A stretch of 64,000 nt of DNA from Gemmatimonadota bacterium. Lineage in GTDB: Bacteria > Gemmatimonadota > Gemmatimonadetes > Gemmatimonadales > GWC2-71-9. The stretch covers positions 186,001 through 250,000 of the forward strand of contig JAJCZX010000021.1 of assembly GCA_029262195.1 (NCBI GenBank), in the 5' to 3' direction. The position numbers and the translations under genes were made by a program. Positions 57,682-64,000 of this stretch are shown piece after piece. The notes below the pieces were generated by a model. The model saw nothing but the letters and a program-made list of their open reading frames with translations, was not told the origin of the DNA and did no database searches. Numbering within the stretch: position 1 is the first letter of the stretch; every line of letters starts with the position of its first letter.

Positions 57682-60383
57682 ATCAAGGCGGGAAACGGCC
57701 CTTCGGGTTTTTCCTGTTGCGGCGGGTGGTTCTAGACCAGGATGAACTGGTCGAACTGGAGGGGGATTTCACCGAATATTTTGCCATTCGTAGAAAGGAG
57801 CATGGTGTTTTGTCTGCTTACCTCCGCTTATGGACCGAGCTGCTAGCCCTGATGTTCTGGCGGACCCTGACTTTCATACGAAACGGGCAAGGAAGCGCTT
57901 CTATGAGTTTGAAGACGAAAAAAAGGGGCGCAGGCAATGCCCTCGGCGAATTTGTGTCGGACGTGAGATTTGGGATTAGAACACTGGTTCACGCACCCGG
58001 CCTCACGATCGTTTCGCTCGTGATTCTAGCCGTAGCCATTGGTGGAAACACCGCCATATTCTCAGTGATCAATTCGGTTTTTCTTGAGAAACCGCCGCAC
58101 GTTGGAACCCCATCGGAATTGGTGGTGATGAACAGAGTGTTCCCCGATAGGGTGCGGCCGAGTTTCGGGTACCCCGATTATCAATACTATCGCGATGAAG
58201 CCGATTTCTTGGATGGTCTTCTCGCCTACGATGGTGATGGAACTACGGTCTCCGTAGGCTTCGGCGATCGCGTTCAAACAGCTTCTCTCTGGGGTGTGTC
58301 GGTAAATTTTTTCGATGTCCTCAATGTCTCGGCAGGCGTGGGACGCACTTTTGTCTCCGAGGAGGGAGGTGTGCCCGGAGTACCCCATTTGGTCACCGTG
58401 CTGTCCCACGGTTTTTGGTCCAGGCAACTTGGTGGCGATAGTTCGGTGATCGGATCTCAGATTTCTCTCAACGGTAGCTCTTTCGAAATTGTCGGTGTGA
58501 CCCCCTCTGGTTTTCGCGGGATTAATCCGGTTGAAACTCCTCCGGATTTATTCGTGCCGATCACCTCTGTCGTTGGAGTAGATCCCGGGTTCGATGAGAT
58601 GTTGCGCCGAAGCCATGGGGATATCACCACCTGGTTGAGAGTTGTTGGTCGTCTGAAGCCGGGCATGGAGTTTGAGAGCGCGGCAGCGCAGATGGATGTG
58701 TTGCACGAGCGGTGGAGGTTGGAATATGCCTCGTGGATAGAGTCGGTGAGTTGGGCAGACAGCTGGGACGTTGGGTTGAGTCGGGATTATCGTTTGAAAC
58801 CGTCTCAGGCCGCCGAGTTGGACCGGTTGTTGACGTTATTAGCCGTGGTTGTAAGCGTGGTACTTGTCATAGCCTGCGCGAATATTGCGATATTGATGCT
58901 CGCCCGGGCTGTCGGAAGGAGAAGGGAAATAGGAGTTCGGGCGGCCCTGGGGGCGTCTCGAACAAGATTGTTGAGACAATTGCTCACCGAAAGTCTGTTG
59001 CTTTCAGTGGCCGGTGGTATCCTGGGGCTTGGCCTTTCCCGCCTCGGGGTGGACCTCGCCGTGAGCCTTTTTCCGTATGAATTCGCGGGAGGACTATCGC
59101 CTGATGTCACGGTGTTGGCGTTTGCGATAATTGCATCCGTCGGATCCGCCGTACTTTTCGGGCTCGCTCCCGCGGTGCAACTGACGAACCGAAACGTTGT
59201 CGGCTCCCTTGGCCGCACTCCAGGAGGTCCCCCCAGGGGAGCCTCGCTGCAAAACATCCTTGTGGTTGGTCAGGTTGCGCTTTCGATAATCCTGGTGTCA
59301 GGTGCGGCGCTGTTCGCTCAAAGTCTGCAGCGGGCACGGTCGGTCGACCTGGGTTTTGACCCCGATTTCAAAGTCCTTTTTACCGTGAATCTGTACCGGC
59401 ACGGCTATGACGACGACCGTGGACGCGTCTTCGTTAATGAGGTTCTTGAGGCTCTAAGGGCCCACCCCGGTGTGGATGGCGCAACAACTACAAGAATGGT
59501 TCCGTTTCGGGGTAGCAGAGGTGGAACGGTTACAGCGGCTGGCACGGCATATGAAGAGTCGGGTCTCGATGTTGGCAACAACAGAGTGGGCCCGGACTAT
59601 TTCGAGATCATGGGGATTCCGATCCTGTCCGGTCGCGGCTTTGATCGGACCGACGCAGGCCCAGGGGCGTCCTCTGTTGTGGTGAATCGAAGGCTGGCGG
59701 AGGCCCTGTGGCCCGGAGAGAATGCGATTGGGAGGACGGTGGAAGGCCTTGAAGTTGTCGGAGTCGCCGCCAATGCATCGTATTACGAGATCGCCGAAGA
59801 ATTGCCCTATCAGATCTATACGGCCCAGCTGGAAGATCACGGGAATGCCTTCACGTTCGTGGTTCATACCGGAGGCCAGGCATCCACTTTTCTCGGTTCG
59901 CTTCAGGAAGTGATTCAGAAGCAAGATGGCGATGTCGCAGTGTATAGAGTCACGACGCTTCGGGATGTGGTTTCCGCCGAGACTGCCGGCTTCCGTGTCG
60001 TCGCGACATTGGTGGGAATGTTTGCGTTCGTCGCTCTCTTTTTAGCGGCGGTTGGTCTTTATGGGGTTCAGTCGTTTCTGGTTTCTCAACACAACAGGGA
60101 AATCGGGGTTAGAATGGCACTGGGTGCACTACGGGAGCAGGTAGCCAGGGGGATCATGCGTTCGGGCCTTGTCAAAGCTGTAATCGGAGTGTTTTTGGGT
60201 TTAGCGGGGTCTTTGATGTTGGGCAGCTTTGTACAGGGGATGTTGTTTGGGGTAGAGCCACGAGATCCAGCAACCCTGGCCGTGGTGCCCCTCATTCTGA
60301 TCGCGGTCGCCGTGTTTGCCAATCTTGTACCCGCGTTGAGGGCCAGCAGGGTTGATCCCGCAACCGTGCTTCGGGAAGAATAG
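57678..60383 (+). CDS. ADOP-family duplicated FtsX permease, PadR-coupled
   Basis: A 901-residue permease with an N-terminal ADOP extension (LRRVVLDQDELVELEGDFTE then YFAIRRKEHG and a TM) before the usual first FtsX TM (LTIVSLVILAVAIGGNTAIF). Two MacB periplasmic cores and FtsX triplets follow: LARAVGRRREIGVRAALGAS, and a final unit with HNREIGVRMALGALREQV, ending RASRVDPATVLREE. Translationally coupled to PadR. ABC ATPase not encoded here, as expected for the orphan type. Probable export of a substrate sensed by PadR. Confidence 0.93.
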   Translation: MNQGGKRPFGFFLLRRVVLDQDELVELEGDFTEYFAIRRKEHGVLSAYLRLWTELLALMFWRTLTFIRNGQGSASMSLKTKKRGAGNALGEFVSDVRFGIRTLVHAPGLTIVSLVILAVAIGGNTAIFSVINSVFLEKPPHVGTPSELVVMNRVFPDRVRPSFGYPDYQYYRDEADFLDGLLAYDGDGTTVSVGFGDRVQTASLWGVSVNFFDVLNVSAGVGRTFVSEEGGVPGVPHLVTVLSHGFWSRQLGGDSSVIGSQISLNGSSFEIVGVTPSGFRGINPVETPPDLFVPITSVVGVDPGFDEMLRRSHGDITTWLRVVGRLKPGMEFESAAAQMDVLHERWRLEYASWIESVSWADSWDVGLSRDYRLKPSQAAELDRLLTLLAVVVSVVLVIACANIAILMLARAVGRRREIGVRAALGASRTRLLRQLLTESLLLSVAGGILGLGLSRLGVDLAVSLFPYEFAGGLSPDVTVLAFAIIASVGSAVLFGLAPAVQLTNRNVVGSLGRTPGGPPRGASLQNILVVGQVALSIILVSGAALFAQSLQRARSVDLGFDPDFKVLFTVNLYRHGYDDDRGRVFVNEVLEALRAHPGVDGATTTRMVPFRGSRGGTVTAAGTAYEESGLDVGNNRVGPDYFEIMGIPILSGRGFDRTDAGPGASSVVVNRRLAEALWPGENAIGRTVEGLEVVGVAANASYYEIAEELPYQIYTAQLEDHGNAFTFVVHTGGQASTFLGSLQEVIQKQDGDVAVYRVTTLRDVVSAETAGFRVVATLVGMFAFVALFLAAVGLYGVQSFLVSQHNREIGVRMALGALREQVARGIMRSGLVKAVIGVFLGLAGSLMLGSFVQGMLFGVEPRDPATLAVVPLILIAVAVFANLVPALRASRVDPATVLREE

Positions 60384-60485
60384 CCTATGGCGGCTCTCCG
60401 ACCGGGTATCGGGTGTTGCAGGGGAACTTGAACAGTTCTCCATTTTGTTTAGCTTTCCGAACGTTCGTTTCCAGGGAAACCTTAC

Positions 60486-61679
60486 TTGAAAAAGCACAAT
60501 AACGCTGGCTCAGCGGCAGAAACCATTTCGCCGATCGCCAACACCGACATCGTATACCCGAGTACCATTCCATTTATACTCGCCCACATTTCACTGGTCG
60601 CGATTTTTTGGACCGGGATTTCGTGGTGGAGTTTCGGGTTGGCCGTCCTTTTTTATGTAGTGAGGATGTGGGGTGTCACCGCCGGGTATCACAGATATTT
60701 TTCTCATCGGACGTTTCGGACCGGGCGTGTGAGACAATTCCTACTTGCCGTCCTTGCCCAGTCGTCTGCCCAGAGAGGGGCGCTGTGGTGGGCAGCAAAA
60801 CATCGGGCGCATCACAAGTATTCCGACACACCGTTGGACCCCCATTCTCCGGTTCACCGTGGCTTTTGGTATTCGCACCTGGGTTGGATTTTTGCTCGCG
60901 GGGCTAACGACGCTGACTACAGCACTGTCAGTGATTTGACCAAGTTTCCAGAACTGGTCTGGCTCAACAAGCATGATTACTTCATTGCCTTCGCCCTCGG
61001 TGCCGCTGTTTGGTGGTTTGGCGGTTGGGAGGGTCTCGTCGCAGGCTACATGTTAAGCACGGTCCTGCTATTCCACGGTACGTTCATGATCAACTCGCTG
61101 GCCCATGTTATGGGAAGTAAGAGGTACGTCACCGGCGACGACTCGAGGAACAACTGGGCCCTGGCCATCATCACACTTGGTGAAGGGTGGCACAACAACC
61201 ACCATCATTTTCAGAGTTCGACACGTCAGGGTTTTCGTTGGTACGAATACGATGCCACGTTTTATGTACTGAAGGCCATGTCGTGGGTTGGTCTGGTTTG
61301 GGACCTCAAGTCACCTCCCCGGGAGGTGGTTAGAGGAGAAACTCGGTTGCGAGGGGTCGTGGTCGAGAAGGTCGCCCAGCAGTTGGCTCAAACGTTCTCG
61401 ATCGAAAAAATTTCCGCTGAGATTCGCGAGGCATGGGATCAATCGATAACTCTTGAGGAAATCGCCGACCGCGCCAATGACGCCTATGCTCAGGCTCAGG
61501 CCTATCTTGACGATCTTCAAATGCCACAATTACCAACTCTGGAAGAGCTTCAGCAACGGGCTATGGAGATGTACTCTACCTCTGCGTCGATGGACGACAT
61601 TATTGCCCGGGCTCGGGAAATTATTCTTGAAGGGGTGTCTTTCGAATTGTTCGACGATACCGGCCTGATGCCAGCTTAA
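60486..61679 (+). CDS. Acyl-CoA/fatty acid desaturase
   Basis: A 397-residue membrane di-iron desaturase with the three His boxes: HRYFSHR, HRAHHKYSD and HNNHHHF. TMs near VSLVAIFW-like SLVAIFWTGISWWSFGLAVL and FALGAAVWWFGGWEGLVAGY. TTG start at 60486 after AGGGAAA. After the catalytic core (about residue 280) comes a helical C-terminal extension (AQQLAQTFSIEKISAEIREA, VEELADRAND-like EEIADRANDAYAQAQAYLDD) not usual in short desaturases. It introduces a cis double bond into acyl chains, likely delta-9. Confidence 0.95.
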   Translation: MKKHNNAGSAAETISPIANTDIVYPSTIPFILAHISLVAIFWTGISWWSFGLAVLFYVVRMWGVTAGYHRYFSHRTFRTGRVRQFLLAVLAQSSAQRGALWWAAKHRAHHKYSDTPLDPHSPVHRGFWYSHLGWIFARGANDADYSTVSDLTKFPELVWLNKHDYFIAFALGAAVWWFGGWEGLVAGYMLSTVLLFHGTFMINSLAHVMGSKRYVTGDDSRNNWALAIITLGEGWHNNHHHFQSSTRQGFRWYEYDATFYVLKAMSWVGLVWDLKSPPREVVRGETRLRGVVVEKVAQQLAQTFSIEKISAEIREAWDQSITLEEIADRANDAYAQAQAYLDDLQMPQLPTLEELQQRAMEMYSTSASMDDIIARAREIILEGVSFELFDDTGLMPA

Positions 61680-61693
61680 TGGCACTGGGGGTA

Positions 61694-61779
61694 TGGAGTG
61701 AGCGGGTAAGTGGGTATTGCGTCGCACCTCTTTCCGCTCACAGGCCTACCCGCTTACCCACCTCCCCACTTACCCACCG
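61694..61779. repeat. Low-complexity inverted repeats ahead of PLP enzyme
   Basis: GAGCGGGTAAGTGGGTA and, inverted further on, GCTTACCCACC and ACTTACCCACC. Related G-rich strings occur near 42650 and 53290. They lie where a ribosome binding site for the downstream gene would be. Meaning unclear. Confidence 0.35.
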
Positions 61780-62943
61780 ATGAACCTCGATCCCAAAGAC
61801 ATCGCTACCTGCCTTGGCCAGGACGAAGACTTTGCCGGACGCAACGGTGCCATGATGCCGCCGGTTGTGCAGACCTCACTGTTTGCGTTTTCGACTCTTG
61901 ATGAGTTGGTGGATGGTCTTTCCGCTGAGCATGAAAATTTCGTTTATTCCCGCGGGCAAAACCCGACGGTTGAAGTTCTCGAAAAGAAGTTGGCGAAACT
62001 CGAAAGAGGGGAAAGCTGTAAATGCGTCGCCTCGGGTATGGCTGCGATTAGCGCCGTTCTGGTGGGTTTGTTGGAAGCAGGCGACCATATCCTTTTCGTC
62101 AATCAAACTTACGGGCCGACTCTCCAGCTGGCCGAGCATCTTTCCCGTTTCGGTGTTGAACACGAAGTTGTGTTGGATCTAGATCCGGGCGCAATTGAAA
62201 CCGCGGTGAAGGACAACACGAGGTTGATTTGGATTGAAAGTCCGGGCACGATGTTGAACCGGCTGGTAGACATCGCGGCGGTGGCAGCTGTTGCAAAGAA
62301 GCGCGGCATCCTCACCGCGATGGACAACACCTGGGCCACGCCTTTGCTCCAGAAACCTATCACTCAGGGCGTGGACCTCGTGGTTCACACGTGTTCCAAG
62401 TATATCGGTGGGCATAGTGATGTGATGGCCGGCGCGGTTATCGGATCAAAAAAGTTGATGGAGCAAATTTTTTATCGCTCGTACCTTTTGCTGGGAGCTT
62501 CGCTCGGTCCGTCGGATGCCTGGCTTTTGATTCGAGGGCTTCGCACCCTTCCGGTCAGGCTCAGGCAGCACGAAGAAAACGTGCTGATTGTCGGCGAATT
62601 TCTGAAAAGCCATTCGAAAGTGAAAAGGGTTTATCACCCGGCGTTTACAGAAAACTCTGAGAACGTCGAGAGTGAACTTGCCGGTTACACCGGGCTGCTG
62701 AGTTTCGAGTTACATAAGAGCGATTTTGAGACGGTTAAGAACGTCATCAACTCCCTTCGGCTGTTTCGAATCGGTGTTAGCTGGGGAGGGGTGGAGAGCC
62801 TTGTGATTACGCCGGCCAGGGAAAACAATGCAGATGCCCTGGCAGTGAATGGTTTGCCCGAGGGGTTGATCCGACTGTCAGTTGGACTTGAAGACTCGAA
62901 GGACCTGATCGACGACCTCGGCGAAGCACTGGCGTTCGCATGA
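61780..62943 (+). CDS. Cys/Met-metabolism PLP-dependent enzyme
   Basis: A 387-residue enzyme of the cystathionine gamma-synthase/lyase fold from ATG at 61780 (MNLDPKDIATCLGQDEDFAG); frame extends to 61717 through low-complexity repeats. PLP Lys in HTCSKYIGGHSDVMAGAV, YSRGQNPTVEVLEKKLAKLE (Tyr and Arg of the partner subunit), and ASGMAAISAVLV. It could be cystathionine beta/gamma-lyase, gamma-synthase or methionine gamma-lyase; sequence alone does not settle it. No SAM or cysteine genes nearby. No clear Shine-Dalgarno. Confidence 0.9.
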   Translation: MNLDPKDIATCLGQDEDFAGRNGAMMPPVVQTSLFAFSTLDELVDGLSAEHENFVYSRGQNPTVEVLEKKLAKLERGESCKCVASGMAAISAVLVGLLEAGDHILFVNQTYGPTLQLAEHLSRFGVEHEVVLDLDPGAIETAVKDNTRLIWIESPGTMLNRLVDIAAVAAVAKKRGILTAMDNTWATPLLQKPITQGVDLVVHTCSKYIGGHSDVMAGAVIGSKKLMEQIFYRSYLLLGASLGPSDAWLLIRGLRTLPVRLRQHEENVLIVGEFLKSHSKVKRVYHPAFTENSENVESELAGYTGLLSFELHKSDFETVKNVINSLRLFRIGVSWGGVESLVITPARENNADALAVNGLPEGLIRLSVGLEDSKDLIDDLGEALAFA

Positions 62944-63028
62944 AACATCGATTGAACGGGTGAATTGGTTGAATGGCTGAACGCGCGACTCCTGGCTAAC
63001 GCCTCCCACTCCACACCCCGAGGACCCT

Positions 63029-64000
63029 GTGTCCGGTAAAAACCTCTCGCTGCTTTCTGCGTCGCTTCCTCTTTTCACGATGTTTGGACTTTTTGTTGTC
63101 GGTATAGCTTTTCTCGAAGTCGGTACTGATTTGCTTGTTTTGGTCATGCTGGGTTCCGCGGCGGTGGCCGGAGGGATCGCCGTTCGGCAGGGGTTCGGTT
63201 GGGAAGACATCCAGCGCTCGACTGGAGAGAAGCTGGCTTCGGTCCTTCCCGCGATTTTGATTTTGCTTTCAATCGGTATGCTAATCGGTACCTGGGTGTT
63301 GGGTGGTACGATTCCGTTTCTCGTTTACCATGGACTCGAGCTGGTGAGTCCCAGGTTTCTTGTCCTGACTGCGTTTGTTGCCACCGCGGTTATGTCATTG
63401 GCTACCGGCACATCATGGGGCTCGGCCGGTACGATTGGAGTCGCGCTGATGGGTATGGCGGTGGCGGTCGACGCGCCCATGGGTGCCACAGCCGGGGCTG
63501 TTGTTTCCGGCGCGTATTTCGGTGACAAACTGTCGCCGCTTTCTGATTCCACTAATATTTCAGCCATCGGGGCAGGCGCAGATGTCTACGCCCATGTGCG
63601 CCACATGTTATACACTGCGGTACCGTCAGCCGGTGTAGCTCTCCTGGTCTATCTATTCGCCGCACCCGGTGGAGCGGTTGCGGGTGGGTTGCCCGATGCT
63701 GCCCGATCGTTGCTCCGAGATATTGATGTTGTGTATCCTTTGAGCTTCTTAGCTCTGATACCTCCAGCGGTTGTGGTGTTCGGAATCGTTAAGAAGATCC
63801 CTCCGGTTCTCGCCATTGCCCTATCGTCTGTTGTTGCCGCCACGTTAGGTGTTGTCCTCGGTGGGTTCAGTGTACAGGACGCAATGGTCGCCGCAGTTAG
63901 CGGGTTCAACGTAGAGATGATTGACGTCGATCAAGCCGGCGTTTTCAGTGAAAATTTTGTGTCTCTCGTTAGTCGTGGAGGCCTTAGCTCAATGGTTGGT
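63029..64000 (+). CDS. nhaC: Na+/H+ antiporter NhaC, N-terminal part (runs off window end)
   Basis: A GTG at 63029, after GAGGA, opens 324 codons to the window end. Translated by eye: LSLLSASLPLFTMFGLFVVG near the start, TSWGSAGTIGVALMGMAVAV, and GAYFGDKLSPLSDSTNISAI, which are signatures of NhaC antiporters. Multiple TMs are seen. Na+ export in exchange for protons fits a marine or saline habitat, as inference. The C-terminus lies outside the window. Confidence 0.92.
   Translation, partial: MSGKNLSLLSASLPLFTMFGLFVVGIAFLEVGTDLLVLVMLGSAAVAGGIAVRQGFGWEDIQRSTGEKLASVLPAILILLSIGMLIGTWVLGGTIPFLVYHGLELVSPRFLVLTAFVATAVMSLATGTSWGSAGTIGVALMGMAVAVDAPMGATAGAVVSGAYFGDKLSPLSDSTNISAIGAGADVYAHVRHMLYTAVPSAGVALLVYLFAAPGGAVAGGLPDAARSLLRDIDVVYPLSFLALIPPAVVVFGIVKKIPPVLAIALSSVVAATLGVVLGGFSVQDAMVAAVSGFNVEMIDVDQAGVFSENFVSLVSRGGLSSMVG

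Noticed and set aside
1-64000. CRISPR array, insertion sequence, prophage or integron
   Set aside because: No regularly spaced direct repeats, transposase, integrase or phage structural genes were seen; gene order and codon use look chromosomal throughout.

Overview
The window looks like a contiguous piece of chromosome from a Gram-negative, probably aerobic heterotrophic bacterium. The evidence is outer-membrane barrels, lipoprotein and Sec/Tat signal peptides, Omp85, and many secreted peptidases. Several markers together point to the phylum Gemmatimonadota or a close neighbour such as Acidobacteriota: two orphan FtsX-type permeases of the ADOP kind (one coupled to PadR), a DUF5916 protein, a choice-of-anchor-B protein, an S9 peptidase, a BTAD regulator and a Tat-exported TldD. 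This placement is inference; there is no rRNA gene to anchor it. No rRNA, tRNA, CRISPR array, insertion sequence or prophage was seen.

Layout. 1-2.6 kb (minus): start of thyA, a PlsC-like acyltransferase and a metalloprotease-like lipoprotein. 2.7-7 kb (plus): a large Omp85 barrel with a kinase-like N-terminal region, then a His/Cys-rich secreted peptide and a Met-rich outer-membrane protein (probably metal/copper related). 7-10.4 kb (minus): a glutamate-cysteine-ligase/CBS fusion overlapping an aspartoacylase-family hydrolase, and a stand-alone receiver protein. 10.6-13.2 kb: an ADOP permease. 13.2-24.1 kb (minus): an eight-gene operon running TldD (Tat), PmbA, DUF4159, MoxR ATPase, DUF58, BatA-like, DUF4175-like and a GATase-like membrane protein. 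24.3-30.4 kb (plus): DUF5916 barrel, a tiny membrane protein, an alpha/beta hydrolase, signal peptidase I and a secreted aminopeptidase P. 30.4-36.7 kb (minus): a PqqB-like hydrolase, a TetR-SRPBCC-SDR operon with two matching operators, a DPP-IV-like peptidase and a DUF4097 protein. 36.8-42.6 kb: a BTAD/AAA regulator, an unknown translationally coupled membrane pair and small housekeeping genes. 42.8-50.2 kb (plus): an EF-G paralogue, an unknown membrane-anchored protein, and the argR-argG-argH-rocD cluster behind tandem ARG boxes. 50.2-57.2 kb: FAD oxidase, squalene/phytoene synthase, a VapBC-type toxin-antitoxin module with a leaderless-looking promoter, an FG-GAP/choice-of-anchor-B protein and a methyltransferase. 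57.3-64 kb (plus): PadR-ADOP unit with a clear palindromic operator, fatty-acid desaturase, a Cys/Met-metabolism PLP enzyme and the start of an NhaC antiporter.

The most notable observations are these: the export-linked TldD/PmbA-MoxR operon; the kinase-like/Omp85 fusion; the GCS-CBS/aspartoacylase pair; operators that can be read directly for TetR, PadR, ArgR and VapBC; and an RNA hairpin that would mask the ribosome binding site and start codon of the EF-G paralogue, whose G4 motif is degenerate. Start codons were often moved inside the longest open frame because a Shine-Dalgarno sequence or signal peptide argued for it; each entry says when.
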